In this document: in pieces, positions 52,596 to 60,915 of the stretch
Layout of the letters: the number at the start of each line of letters is the position of its first letter
Position numbering within the stretch: the first letter of the stretch is position 1
DNA from: Clostridiales bacterium
GTDB taxonomy: Bacteria > Bacillota > Clostridia > Saccharofermentanales > Saccharofermentanaceae
DNA length: 64,000 nucleotides
NCBI GenBank assembly: GCA_017615325.1
Contig: JAGAAI010000048.1
Span: 52,845 to 116,844 of the forward strand
Reading direction: 5' to 3'
Program-made: the position numbers and the translations under genes
Notes under the pieces: model-generated
Databases searched by the model: none
Seen by the model: only the letters and a program-made list of their open reading frames with translations
What the model was told of the DNA's origin: nothing

Positions 52596-53594
52596 CTAAT
52601 AGTAAGCCCTTCTTATCTTTCTCATTTCCTCCCAGACATTATCGCAATAATTGCTCAAGAAAACGGATATCATGCCGTTGTTGGGATTATATTCTGCTAT
52701 AGCACTCACACCGGGATCAAAGCCCTGCATATACACATAATCTTTGCCTTCAGGATTATCAATGATCCAGATGCCGTAACCGTAGTAACCTTCTTCGGGA
52801 TCTGATCCGTCACCACTTTGTTTGGATAACATTTTCGAGACCATATCCTCAGAAAGAAGTTTATGTTCCAAAAGGCCTTTCCAAAAAGATATAAGATCTT
52901 CAACGGTAACAAAAGCGCCGCCGTCGCCGGTACCTTTGGCGCCTACGGAGTAGATGTTCGTCCTGAAATCATCCTTGCTGTTTACATAAAGATAACCTGT
53001 CGCGCATCCTGCGGGCAACCTGTCAAATTCAAAATATCCTGTGGACTTCATTCCGCATGTATCGAAAACATTTTGCTTAAGATAAACATCGAAATCCATC
53101 CCGGTGATCTTCTCGATCACCATCGCCAAAAGAACGAATCCCGTATTGTTATATTGGAACTTCTCTCCCTTGGGAAACATGGCAGGCTTATCTCTTGCGA
53201 TCAGGAAAAGATCCATGTTCTTCCGGATCTTGTAATTGGGATAATCTGCCCATAATTCCGCCGCATCATCCTGAGTCTCGTCATCGTAATCGGGTATGCC
53301 TGATGTATGCGTAAGGAGCTGTTCTATCGTGACATCAGGATCTATGTTCTCAAAGTCCAGATCCAGTATCTTCCCGAGACTGTCATCAAAGTTCAAAAGG
53401 CCTTTTTCGATCAGCTGCAGAATGCCGACTGCCACAAAAGTCTTGCTCATGGACGCACAGGCAAACCTGGTATCAAAAGTATTGGGGACTTCATTTGCAA
53501 GATCGGCAAAACCGCCGCTGTATTTGCACAGGACTTCATCGCCCTGAACAATATAAGCGTTGCCTCTGAATTTGTTGTCTATGTCGATAGTCAT
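52596..53594 (-). CDS. Cytoplasmic serine hydrolase (beta-lactamase/PBP fold)
   Basis: A 332-residue protein with no signal peptide. The nucleophile motif is SMSK within CASMSKTFVAVG, the second motif is FQYNNTGF, and a third-motif HxG-like segment is not clear (MQGFDPGVSAIAEY is the likely equivalent, with Gln-Gly in place of His-x-Gly). It belongs to the same fold as the 40-41 kb lipoprotein but is not exported. AGGAG precedes the ATG. Confidence 0.82.
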   Translation of the reverse strand: MTIDIDNKFRGNAYIVQGDEVLCKYSGGFADLANEVPNTFDTRFACASMSKTFVAVGILQLIEKGLLNFDDSLGKILDLDFENIDPDVTIEQLLTHTSGIPDYDDETQDDAAELWADYPNYKIRKNMDLFLIARDKPAMFPKGEKFQYNNTGFVLLAMVIEKITGMDFDVYLKQNVFDTCGMKSTGYFEFDRLPAGCATGYLYVNSKDDFRTNIYSVGAKGTGDGGAFVTVEDLISFWKGLLEHKLLSEDMVSKMLSKQSGDGSDPEEGYYGYGIWIIDNPEGKDYVYMQGFDPGVSAIAEYNPNNGMISVFLSNYCDNVWEEMRKIRRAYY

Positions 53595-53606
53595 GATCTT
53601 TTACTC

Positions 53607-54665
53607 CTATTTTTTTAGATCCGCACAACAGGCCGGGCATTTCTCCAAAGAAGCCCCTGAAGGAATAGGCGTCCCGCAGTAGGGACAGGTAGTATCTGTA
53701 GTCCCGCCAAGAGCTCCTGCCATGGCCACACCTGCCAATCCTCCCACGGCTCCTGCCGGGTTTGCGGCAGCGGTATTCATGGCCTCTATGAATCCCAACT
53801 TGGCCAGAGCCTTAAGAGCCTCAGGATCGTCAGCGAAGATCTTCGCAGAATCGTACTGTTCGACACGGCTTCTTGAAGCCTCATCAAGAGTCAGGTCTGT
53901 CAGAGCGATCGACTCGACGACCATTCCGCGCTGTTCGTACCAGAGCTTGGATACCACCTCGTTAACAGCGTCTCTCAAAGAACTCTTATTCGAAAGGAGC
54001 TTCGGGAACGGGATCTTGTCGCGGACGGCGCAGAGGTTGAGCGCCTCTTCCATGTGATCGCGGAGTTCGCAGTACGGCATTTTCGGGTTCATTGGAGAAC
54101 CCATGAAATCGTATACGGTCGTTTCCTTGTTGAAGCGCTTGAAGAAGGTGACCGGGTCAACGATCCTGAACGAGAAAGTTATCCTGAATGTGAAATAGAG
54201 GTTCCCGTAGACCGGATCGGGATAGGAAGCTTTGATGCTGTCATTGCCGGTCTGGTTCATTATCTCGAGACCGTTAATGAAGTAGATCCTCTGGCTCTTC
54301 GCGATCTCCCCCGCAAATCTGAACCTGTCGAAAACATCCCCCATAACGCTTTTGACGCCGCCAGACAGAAGCGTTCCGGAAGATGAATTTTCCCATGTAT
54401 ATTCACCCGGCTCGGTAACACTGTCGACGACCTGACCGTTATCGAGCATGACAGCATATGTACCTTCGGGAACAAGGATCTTGGATCCTGCCGAGATGAT
54501 CTCGCTGTTGCCCTTGTTGAAGCCGTTTTTGTTCAGGCTACGTGCGCGTTTTATAAGCAGGTCCTGGCCCAGAGAATCTGTTCTGAAAACCTCGATATAC
54601 TGATCTTTGAGTTCTGAGCTTATTGAATCAGACAGCGTGCCTGCTACATTACTGATAAACCCCAT
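53607..54665 (-). CDS. SPFH-domain protein with C-terminal zinc ribbon
   Basis: A 352-residue protein related to the YdjI-type SPFH/virion-core family. The SPFH region (about 35-260) has VPEGTYAVMLDNGQVVDSVT and a TFRITFSFRIVDP segment. A Gly/Ala-rich hinge precedes the C-terminal zinc ribbon CPYCGTPIP...CPACCADLKK. In Bacillus, YdjI helps target PspA-like proteins to membranes; a similar membrane-stress role is inferred. It has its own extended -10 promoter. Confidence 0.88.
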   Translation of the reverse strand: MGFISNVAGTLSDSISSELKDQYIEVFRTDSLGQDLLIKRARSLNKNGFNKGNSEIISAGSKILVPEGTYAVMLDNGQVVDSVTEPGEYTWENSSSGTLLSGGVKSVMGDVFDRFRFAGEIAKSQRIYFINGLEIMNQTGNDSIKASYPDPVYGNLYFTFRITFSFRIVDPVTFFKRFNKETTVYDFMGSPMNPKMPYCELRDHMEEALNLCAVRDKIPFPKLLSNKSSLRDAVNEVVSKLWYEQRGMVVESIALTDLTLDEASRSRVEQYDSAKIFADDPEALKALAKLGFIEAMNTAAANPAGAVGGLAGVAMAGALGGTTDTTCPYCGTPIPSGASLEKCPACCADLKK

Positions 54666-54717
54666 TTCCCGCGTTTCCCCATGAAATTATTATCCAAGGA
54701 CGCCCTCAGATGAATCA

Positions 54718-54746
54718 ATTATATCATCACTTCTGCCGGCTGCTAA
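54718..54746 (-). promoter_or_regulatory. Promoter of the SPFH gene
   Basis: On the minus strand TTAGCA (54741-54746), 17 bases, TATAAT (54718-54723) preceded by TGA (extended -10). It lies at the 3' end of the upstream gene. Confidence 0.6.
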
Positions 54747-55192
54747 ATGTCTATAGTCTCCATGGATCTGAGGCCGGTATGCTTTTCGCCCAGATGATTT
54801 GCCCATTTCTCAGCATAGAAAGAAAAGTAGGATATACCGGGCTTCTTGACCATTCCCCAGATTACGCTCGGCAGACCGACTACGAGGAAATATAAAGGTC
54901 CCAATATCAGCGACTGGAAAGTATGTCCGTACTCGTGTACCAGCAGTCTGCTTTGTATCTCTTCATTAGTGAAATGGTATTTGCCGGCATTATAGAATCT
55001 TGCTTTGGGCGGAATAAAAATGAACAGACCAAGCGATATGCCATAGGGTCTATCCCAGAATGTTGCCACTGCTCCGTTATACCAGGCATGCCTGCTGCGG
55101 ATGCTTGTTAAGAACATAATAAAGCCTGCGGCAGTCTGGATCAGACCCCACGTGCATTGCAATATAAGATATGGAAGATAGTTTATTTTCAA
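54743..55192 (-). CDS. Small membrane protein with HExxH metallopeptidase-like motif
   Basis: About 149 residues. A hydrophobic N terminus (about 5-30), then a central region with HEYGH at residues 86-90, followed by a second hydrophobic segment (LILGPLYFLVVGLPSVIW). The HExxH motif suggests a zinc metallopeptidase core, but the family is unknown and a third ligand cannot be fixed. A TTG at 55192 has GGGGG six bases upstream and is the chosen start. This start overlaps the broken GNAT fragment, whose stop provides the surroundings of the ribosome site. Confidence 0.62.
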   Translation of the reverse strand: MKINYLPYLILQCTWGLIQTAAGFIMFLTSIRSRHAWYNGAVATFWDRPYGISLGLFIFIPPKARFYNAGKYHFTNEEIQSRLLVHEYGHTFQSLILGPLYFLVVGLPSVIWGMVKKPGISYFSFYAEKWANHLGEKHTGLRSMETIDI

Positions 55193-55193
55193 T

Positions 55194-55301
55194 CTACACC
55201 CCCTGATCACTTACCCGTTTCCATACTGCATCGGCATCCGCTTCATCCATCGGACGCAAGAGCAAACGTTCTGTCTTGATCTCATATCTATGTGCTGTCA
55301 T
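55194..55301 (-). pseudogene. Truncated GNAT acetyltransferase remnant
   Basis: A 35-residue frame reading MTAHRYEIKTERLLLRPMDE then ADADAVWKRVSDQGV and a stop. It aligns closely with the N terminus of the intact GNAT at 62793-63317 (MRAHDYEINTERLLLRPMTV, ADADAVWKWVSDERV). The rest of the gene is missing and is replaced by the HExxH gene. It is a decayed paralogue or a recombination scar. It may still be translated as a leader peptide. Confidence 0.75.
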
Positions 55302-55316
55302 CTAGTTCCTCTCGGA

Positions 55317-56012
55317 TCAGATCAAAGGTTCTATATTGAAATAATACTTTAAATCTTCTCGGTCTGTAAGAACACATTCGTTATCAAGTGAATAGTAAGC
55401 CCCAAACAGATCCGGAATGAACCCCAAATAGAAACCTCTGTATTCTTTTTCACACGAACTGTTCTCCGTTAAGTATTCACTTGCAAACAGATAGTACCTG
55501 CCTCTGTCAGATTCCTCTCCTACGGCGAAGAACTTCATGGTGTCATCAAGATAAAAGATCGTGTTGGTCTTATAATCAAATTGCCAGCATCTTCCGTCTT
55601 CACATCGAACACTGATCTTCTTGGAACTGTCGGAACTATTTACAAAACCATATTGAGTAAACAATCTGTCATCAAACTCACGTTTCTCTATCTCATCGTC
55701 GGATAACACATAGCGGTACTTAGCAAAAAATGCATACCTGATCTTCGTATAATACTCACTTCTTTCTTCACACGGTATGTCAGATAGATTCACTCTGCCG
55801 CATTCAATCCATGCATCGTGCCAATTCTTCTCGGGATCCTGAAAATTGGAATTATAACGGTAACCACAACAAAGGCAGCGTTGTAATTTTGTTTGCAAAT
55901 TCTTCTCGTCAGGATCGAATACCAGTCCGACTTGTGAGCACACTGGACAAACAAACTTAGGTGGAAGTTTATCTTCTCCAGAATAATAGTCTATACCAAA
56001 TTTTATTCTCAT
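55317..56012 (-). CDS. Zinc-ribbon protein of unknown function
   Basis: A 231-residue protein. The N-terminal CPVC...CLCC pair forms a likely zinc ribbon (CPVCSQVGLVF, then QRCLCCGYRYN). The rest is rich in Tyr, Phe, Asp and Ser, and appears more AT-rich than its neighbours, hinting at later arrival. No family recognised. GGAG precedes the ATG. Confidence 0.65.
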   Translation of the reverse strand: MRIKFGIDYYSGEDKLPPKFVCPVCSQVGLVFDPDEKNLQTKLQRCLCCGYRYNSNFQDPEKNWHDAWIECGRVNLSDIPCEERSEYYTKIRYAFFAKYRYVLSDDEIEKREFDDRLFTQYGFVNSSDSSKKISVRCEDGRCWQFDYKTNTIFYLDDTMKFFAVGEESDRGRYYLFASEYLTENSSCEKEYRGFYLGFIPDLFGAYYSLDNECVLTDREDLKYYFNIEPLI

Positions 56013-56058
56013 TGTTCACTCCGTAGATGAGGATCTTGAAATCCCATTTCCTATCAAC

Positions 56059-56144
56059 TTTCCCTTAAATATTGCCACATTTTAAGGGAAAACTACATCT
56101 TTAATGGAATATTCCCTTAAATCAGGACTATATTTAAGGGAATA
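56059..56144. repeat. Two tandem hairpins with shared arms
   Basis: Hairpin 1: TTTCCCTTAAA (56059-56069) pairs with TTTAAGGGAAA (56081-56091), loop 11. Hairpin 2: TATTCCCTTAAAT (56110-56122) pairs with ATTTAAGGGAATA (56132-56144), loop 9. All four arms share TTCCCTTAAA, so they are two copies of one dyad. They lie in the divergent gap between the zinc-ribbon gene and dus, where a repressor site could serve both. Confidence 0.7.
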
Positions 56145-56233
56145 GACACATTCTCTGTAAGTGGCTCCGCAAATATGGTATAGAATGTATTCATCACATA
56201 TACAGCAGATTAAGAAGGAAAACCCGGCATTAG

Positions 56234-57166
56234 ATGAAGATATATTTCGCCCCGATGGAAGGTGTTACAGGTTATATATTCCGCAATGCTTACAGCGGAA
56301 TATATGGTCACATTGATAAGTTCTTTGCGCCTTTCATCGCGCCTTCCGAAAGCAGTCCCATGACACCGCGGGAGCGGAAAGATATCACCCCCGAAAACAA
56401 TAAAGGGATAAACCTTGTTCCCCAGATCCTAACATGCAGATCAGACCATTTTATCGATGCGGCAAAAGAACTTCAGTCAATGGGCTATAGGGAGATCAAC
56501 TTCAATTTGGGATGCCCTTCGGGAACTGTCTGCGCAAAAGGCAAGGGCGCAGGGTTCCTCCCGGAGACTTCCGCGCTTCAGCGCTTCCTGGATGACATCT
56601 GCTCCTATTCCGAATCCAGCGGCATAAAGATATCTGTCAAGACAAGACTCGGCTACTACGATCCGGAAGAGTTCTACGATCTTATCGATATCTTCAATGC
56701 TTTTCCAATAAGCGAGCTGATCGTACACCCCAGGATAAGATCCGACTTTTATAAGGGTGATACGCGAAAAGAATATTATGCATATGCACTGGAGCATTCA
56801 AAGATCCCTCTTGTCTATAACGGGAATATCTTCACTTGCGAAGACTACGATGAGCTGTTAATTACATTCGGCAAGCTTGACACCATAATGTTGGGAAGAG
56901 GCCTGATCTCAGACCCCTCTCTTGCAGATAAGCTTAAAGGCTTCGGATCCGAAACTGACCTTAAGAAATTCAGGAGATTGCACGACACACTTTATAACGA
57001 ATACCAGAAGGTCATGTCACCTGATATCAATGTGCTTTATAAGATGAGAGAACTCTGGAGTTACTGGCAGACACTTTTCGACGGCAAAGAACGCGATATA
57101 AAGCGACTTCTGAAAGCAAAGAAATATGCTGATTACGAGGATATCGTATACCGCTTACTACCTTGA
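56234..57166 (+). CDS. dus: tRNA-dihydrouridine synthase
   Basis: A 310-residue FMN enzyme that reduces uridine in tRNA. The N terminus APMEGVTGYIFR is the FMN-barrel start. The catalytic Cys lies in NLGCPSGTVCAKGKGAG, KTRLGYYD and the HPRIRSDFYKG segment bind FMN and tRNA, and MLGRGLISDPSL is the C-terminal flavin motif. Length is typical of a short Dus. A ribosome site AAGGA is distant (about 14 bases). The family subgroup (DusB/C-like) is not fixed. Confidence 0.93.
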   Translation: MKIYFAPMEGVTGYIFRNAYSGIYGHIDKFFAPFIAPSESSPMTPRERKDITPENNKGINLVPQILTCRSDHFIDAAKELQSMGYREINFNLGCPSGTVCAKGKGAGFLPETSALQRFLDDICSYSESSGIKISVKTRLGYYDPEEFYDLIDIFNAFPISELIVHPRIRSDFYKGDTRKEYYAYALEHSKIPLVYNGNIFTCEDYDELLITFGKLDTIMLGRGLISDPSLADKLKGFGSETDLKKFRRLHDTLYNEYQKVMSPDINVLYKMRELWSYWQTLFDGKERDIKRLLKAKKYADYEDIVYRLLP

Positions 57167-57185
57167 GATCAGCATTCAAATGCAG

Positions 57186-57665
57186 TTATCTGATGCGGAT
57201 CTTAATCCAGGAGTCTGTCAGTTTTTCTATGGACCACGCAGCATTCGCGGGGCTTGTCGACGGCAGACAGATACCCTCCCTTAAGGTATCGGGATACATA
57301 TACTTCTGATAGAGCTGATATGCTTTCCTGCCGTTAAGAAATATCTCCTGAATATCAGCCGTCTCCAATATGACTGACAGATCGTTAACGGTCACGTTGC
57401 GGATGGACGAATCAGCTGAGCCATCTATCTCACACGACCCGATAACATCCCAGAGCGCGATGTGATTCCTGATAAGGAAGTCCTTCTTATCTTCGACAGT
57501 AAGCGGTGTATTCTCGCCAAAGACCTTTGCCGCAACTTTCCAGAAACGGTTCTGAGGATGCCCGTAAAAGAAGCCTTCTTCTCTTGATCTGACTGAAGGG
57601 AAGCTTCCTAATATCAGTACTCTTGAGTCTTTATCGAAAACCGGCGGGATCGGATGGATAAGCAT
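57186..57665 (-). CDS. DNA-deoxyinosine glycosylase (UDG family 6-like)
   Basis: A 159-residue member of the uracil-DNA glycosylase fold. VLILGSFPSVRSREEGFFYG followed by HPQNRFW is the diagnostic N-terminal block, FLNGRKAYQLY the middle, and LPSTSPANAAW the C-terminal active-site block. Family members excise deaminated bases such as hypoxanthine. GAGGTAAC precedes the ATG. It lies 16 bases after the MBL hydrolase gene and likely shares its promoter. Confidence 0.85.
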   Translation of the reverse strand: MLIHPIPPVFDKDSRVLILGSFPSVRSREEGFFYGHPQNRFWKVAAKVFGENTPLTVEDKKDFLIRNHIALWDVIGSCEIDGSADSSIRNVTVNDLSVILETADIQEIFLNGRKAYQLYQKYMYPDTLREGICLPSTSPANAAWSIEKLTDSWIKIRIR

Positions 57666-57681
57666 GTGTTACCTCAGCAAC

Positions 57682-58512
57682 CTATAATACTCTTTCACCC
57701 GAGTGAACATATTCCAGCTTATCTCCCATTATCTCCTTCATGAGATCAAATGCCGGTATTCCGGTGCAATGACAGGTAACAAACTTCGTCTGATAATCCT
57801 TAAGTTCATTTGCGATCGCTTCGATCTCCTTGATCTCAGCATCAGTATAATCCGTCTTCTTCATCAAATGGAATCCGCTGACTACCAGGTCAGGGGCTTT
57901 CCCGTACTTCTCCCGGTAAGCAGAAAGTATGCTGAGTATTCCATTGTGCGCACAGCCTGACATAAGAACAGACATTCCATCCTGATGGATCACAAGAAAA
58001 TGTTCATGTCCGAAATCATCCCGCTGATATTCATCTCCATTGCGGACCAGAAGATGCTTATTCGTTGAAGGGAGTTCGTGGCTTCTGCTCTGTAACACAA
58101 AAATCTCCAGTTCATCATCGATCACCGTATCACCATGTAAGAATCTCACCTGCGGAAGTGATGCTATATCTTTATCAATACCTATGTAGCGGAACCTCGG
58201 CTGAGCCATGATACCGTCATCCGAATAATAGTCCTCAACAGCGGACTCCTGCATATAGATGACTGCCTTATCATTGACTTGGGTAAATGGGATTATTCCG
58301 CCTGAATGATCATAATGCCCGTGGCTTAAGATGACGGTGTCAACTTGGGACAGATCGATCCCCAGAGCCTTCGCATTCTCTATCGTTTCCGCAGAAGGAC
58401 CAAGATCCATAAGGAGCTTATGCTTTTGTGTCTCCACATAAAAGGAAAGCCCATGTGCAAAAGCACATCCGCTTTGCCCTTCGGTATTCTCGATAAGGTT
58501 GATTATCTTCAT
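57682..58512 (-). CDS. Metallo-beta-lactamase-fold hydrolase (dihydropterin synthase-like)
   Basis: About 276 residues. The metal motif is ILSHGHYDHSGG, then an LLVRNG segment, SGCAHNGILSIL and a C-terminal VTCHCTG supplying further ligands. The Cys/His-rich subgroup resembles RibF-aminobenzene-phosphate-synthase-like MBL proteins that are often next to NifX/DUF134 genes. The open frame runs into the upstream gene, but GGATAAG just before the ATG at 58512, four bases after the upstream stop, sets the start. Confidence 0.85.
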   Translation of the reverse strand: MKIINLIENTEGQSGCAFAHGLSFYVETQKHKLLMDLGPSAETIENAKALGIDLSQVDTVILSHGHYDHSGGIIPFTQVNDKAVIYMQESAVEDYYSDDGIMAQPRFRYIGIDKDIASLPQVRFLHGDTVIDDELEIFVLQSRSHELPSTNKHLLVRNGDEYQRDDFGHEHFLVIHQDGMSVLMSGCAHNGILSILSAYREKYGKAPDLVVSGFHLMKKTDYTDAEIKEIEAIANELKDYQTKFVTCHCTGIPAFDLMKEIMGDKLEYVHSGERVL

Positions 58513-58516
58513 GATC

Positions 58517-59239
58517 TTATCCGTGGCAGTTTCCGTGTCCGCAGGAATGTCCTTCTTCATGCTCATGGTGGTCGCAATTTGCTTCGCCGCTTGCATCAAG
58601 TGTTCCTGCTATCAGAGCTTCAACTGCTGCATCTGTATTGCCGCTTGCACCTGCATAAAGCTTGAGTCCGGCCTGCTGAACTGCGTTAACTGCTCCACCG
58701 CCGATGCCGCCGCAGATCAATGCATCCACACCTGCAACATTAAGCAGACCGGCCAGTGCACCGCATCCTTCTCCATTGGTATCCAGGATCTGGGTATTAA
58801 CAACCTTTCCATCCTCGATATCATAGATCTTGAACTGCTCTGTCTTTCCAAAATGTCCGAATACATTTCCGTTATCGTAAGTTACTGCTACTCTCATTGT
58901 TTTTTCTCCTTTATCTTTCAGATTTTCGCAGAGTCTGCTTCTTTCCCTGTCGATCTCGATATTGCCTCCGGCTATACGAAGTCTCTTGCCTTCAACGACA
59001 GCGCCCACAAGTTTCTTTCTGGCACTCTCATAGATCGCGGTCACAGTCGTCCTGGCAACCCCCATCCTGACAGCGCACTCTTCCTGAGTTAAGCCTTCGT
59101 GATCCAAAAGACGGATCGTCTCATACTCATCAAGCGACAGCATAACTGTTTCGATCCTGTCAGCATCTGCTTCCTCGGGAACAAAACTGTAGTAGTCCGG
59201 AAAACTGCATATCTTTCTGCACTTCGTAGTCCTTGGCAT
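58517..59239 (-). CDS. DUF134 regulator fused to NifX/NafY-like cofactor-binding domain
   Basis: A 240-residue fusion. Residues 1-95 are a DUF134 DNA-binding domain (RTTKCRKICSFPDYYSF, SLDEYETIRLLDHEGLTQEE, then VARTTVTAIYESARKKL, a helix-turn-helix of sigma-4 type). Residues about 113-220 are a NifX/NafY-like domain (VAVTYDNGNVFGHFGKTEQF, CGALAGLLNVAGVDALICGG), and a His/Cys-rich tail (HHEHEEGHSCGHGNCHG) may bind metal. A metal- or cluster-responsive regulator is inferred. Twin palindromes at its promoter suggest autoregulation. GGAG lies 6 bases before the ATG. Confidence 0.9.
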   Translation of the reverse strand: MPRTTKCRKICSFPDYYSFVPEEADADRIETVMLSLDEYETIRLLDHEGLTQEECAVRMGVARTTVTAIYESARKKLVGAVVEGKRLRIAGGNIEIDRERSRLCENLKDKGEKTMRVAVTYDNGNVFGHFGKTEQFKIYDIEDGKVVNTQILDTNGEGCGALAGLLNVAGVDALICGGIGGGAVNAVQQAGLKLYAGASGNTDAAVEALIAGTLDASGEANCDHHEHEEGHSCGHGNCHG

Positions 59240-59261
59240 GATTATCTCCGATCAAAAATAC

Positions 59262-59275
59262 TTGACATATGTCAA
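59262..59275. promoter_or_regulatory. Palindromic operator 1 of the DUF134-NifX gene
   Basis: A perfect 14-base palindrome TTGACATATGTCAA covering the predicted transcription start near 59273. Confidence 0.8.
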
Positions 59276-59279
59276 GATT

Positions 59280-59307
59280 AATATAACTCATTTCTGACAT
59301 ATGTCAA
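59280..59307 (-). promoter_or_regulatory. Promoter of the DUF134-NifX operon
   Basis: TTGACA (59302-59307) inside the second palindrome, 16 bases, TATATT (59280-59285). Confidence 0.65.
59294..59307. promoter_or_regulatory. Palindromic operator 2 of the DUF134-NifX gene
   Basis: CTGACATATGTCAA, palindromic over TGACATATGTCA (59295-59306), overlaps the -35. Its centre is 32 bases, about three helical turns, from that of operator 1, so two dimers would sit on one face of the DNA. Confidence 0.8.
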
Positions 59308-59339
59308 TATAATGTATGAAATAACAACTGATCAGATCC

Positions 59340-60176
59340 TTATTTGTCTATCACTTCATTCATGCTTCCGGTCCTGTAACCGGTAAGATCCATCGTTACA
59401 TATGCAAAGCCGAACGACTTGAAGGATGACGTGATCTTGTCGCGAATGTCATCTGTTATGAGTTTTGCAAATTCCTCCGGGAGGATCTCGATCCTGGCCA
59501 TATTACCGTGAATGCGTACACGCACCTGACGGAATCCGAGATCTATCAAGAGCTGCTCTGCCTTATCGACCATAGCGAGTCTTTCCTTTGATATCGTTTC
59601 TCCGTAAACAAACCTTGATGCAAGACATGCAAAGGAGGGCTTTCCCCAGGTCGGAAGACCCAGATTCTTTGATAATGCCCTGATGTCTTCTTTGCTAAAA
59701 CCCACATTGCGCAAGGGACTCTTGATCCCTAATTCGGCAATGGCCTGAAGACCCGGACGGTAGTCGCCGTTGTCATCAAGATTTGAGCCTTCCGCGATCA
59801 CAGCGATCCCTTCATCAGCTGCGATCTTAATGATCATGCCAAACAATTCCTTCTTGCAAAGATAACATCTGTTCGTGGGATTTTGAGCAAATCCCTCAAT
59901 GTTCAGTTCTTCAGACTCAAATATCACCTGACGGATCTGATGAGCTTGGCAGAATTCTTTTGCTTCGTTTAGTTCCCTCTCGGGGAAGGAAAAGGACTTG
60001 GCCGACACTGCTATCGCCTTATCGCCCAAAGCTTCCTTTGCCGCATTAAGCAGGAATGTTGAATCAACGCCGCCGGAAAATGCGACCGCAACACTCCCAT
60101 ATTCTTTTAAGAGCGCTTTAAGGTCTTCGTATTTTTGTAACTGTTCAGATGTTACTTCATTTGTTGAATTATCCAA
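59340..60176 (-). CDS. larE: LarE-like ATP-dependent sacrificial sulfur transferase
   Basis: A 278-residue PP-loop enzyme. The pyrophosphatase motif is AFSGGVDST (residues 32-40), and the conserved NRCYLCKKELF (near 107) carries the Cys that donates sulfur in LarE, which makes the nickel-pincer cofactor of lactate racemase. WGKPSFACLASRFVYG is also typical. No larB, larC or larA is in the window, so it may serve another thiolation. Start is TTG (no nearby ATG), two bases after the tcdA stop, with AGAGGG upstream. Confidence 0.88.
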   Translation of the reverse strand: MDNSTNEVTSEQLQKYEDLKALLKEYGSVAVAFSGGVDSTFLLNAAKEALGDKAIAVSAKSFSFPERELNEAKEFCQAHQIRQVIFESEELNIEGFAQNPTNRCYLCKKELFGMIIKIAADEGIAVIAEGSNLDDNGDYRPGLQAIAELGIKSPLRNVGFSKEDIRALSKNLGLPTWGKPSFACLASRFVYGETISKERLAMVDKAEQLLIDLGFRQVRVRIHGNMARIEILPEEFAKLITDDIRDKITSSFKSFGFAYVTMDLTGYRTGSMNEVIDK

Positions 60177-60178
60177 AG

Positions 60179-60910
60179 TTATTCCCTCTCATAACCAGCC
60201 GTCAGATCCTTGATCACTTCTCCTGCGATAATGAGTCCTGCAACAGACGGAACAAAGGCCGTGCTGCCCGGTGTGCTTCTGCGGCCGGAACTGTCTGCCT
60301 CGCTGTCCTCATTACCAACAGGGCGGATCGCTTCCTCCTCTGAATATACGACTTTAAGATTTTTTACGCCTCTCTTTTTAAGTTCACGGCGCATTACTTT
60401 TGCCAGAGGATCCATCTGAGTTTTGTATATATCCGTAACACGGAATTTAGTTGGATCAAGCTTGTTCCCGGCACCCATTGAACTCATGATGGGGACACCG
60501 GCTTTTTGGCACTGCATCACCAGTTCGATCTTGGCTGTGACGGTATCGATTGCATCCACCACATAATCGTATTTTTCGAACGGGAAATCCGAAGCATTTT
60601 CGGGAAGGAAGAAACAGTTATATATGTTCACTTCAGCTTCCGGATTGATATCCAGGATCCTTTCTTTCATAACTTCCGTCTTGTATTTCCCGACAGTCTT
60701 TTCTGTCGCGATGATCTGCCTGTTAATATTAGACATACAGACTTTGTCGTTATCAATAAGATCAAATGCACCGACACCGCTCCTGGCCAGCGCCTCACAA
60801 ACATATCCGCCGACACCGCCGATACCGAATATTGCCACACGGCAAGCAGCCAGGTGTTCGACTGCGGGTTTCCCCAATAATAGTTCTGTTCTCGAAAACC
60901 GCTCTGACAT
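60179..60910 (-). CDS. tcdA: tRNA threonylcarbamoyladenosine dehydratase (ThiF-like)
   Basis: A 243-residue E1-like enzyme that cyclises t6A to ct6A in tRNA. FSRTELLLG starts the family, the ATP site is FGIGGVGGYVCEALARSGVG, the Arg/Asp contacts are DNDKVCMSNINRQ, and YVVDAIDTVTAK and SMGAGNKLDPTKF complete the domain. Length matches TcdA. It is 5 bases downstream of the small membrane gene and 2 bases before larE, forming a three-gene operon. Confidence 0.94.
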   Translation of the reverse strand: MSERFSRTELLLGKPAVEHLAACRVAIFGIGGVGGYVCEALARSGVGAFDLIDNDKVCMSNINRQIIATEKTVGKYKTEVMKERILDINPEAEVNIYNCFFLPENASDFPFEKYDYVVDAIDTVTAKIELVMQCQKAGVPIMSSMGAGNKLDPTKFRVTDIYKTQMDPLAKVMRRELKKRGVKNLKVVYSEEEAIRPVGNEDSEADSSGRRSTPGSTAFVPSVAGLIIAGEVIKDLTAGYERE

Positions 60911-60915
60911 CTGCC

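Noticed and set aside
55194..55301. Frameshift in an otherwise full GNAT gene
   Set aside because: The downstream sequence encodes an unrelated hydrophobic HExxH protein in the other frames, with no GNAT motifs, so it is a true truncation.
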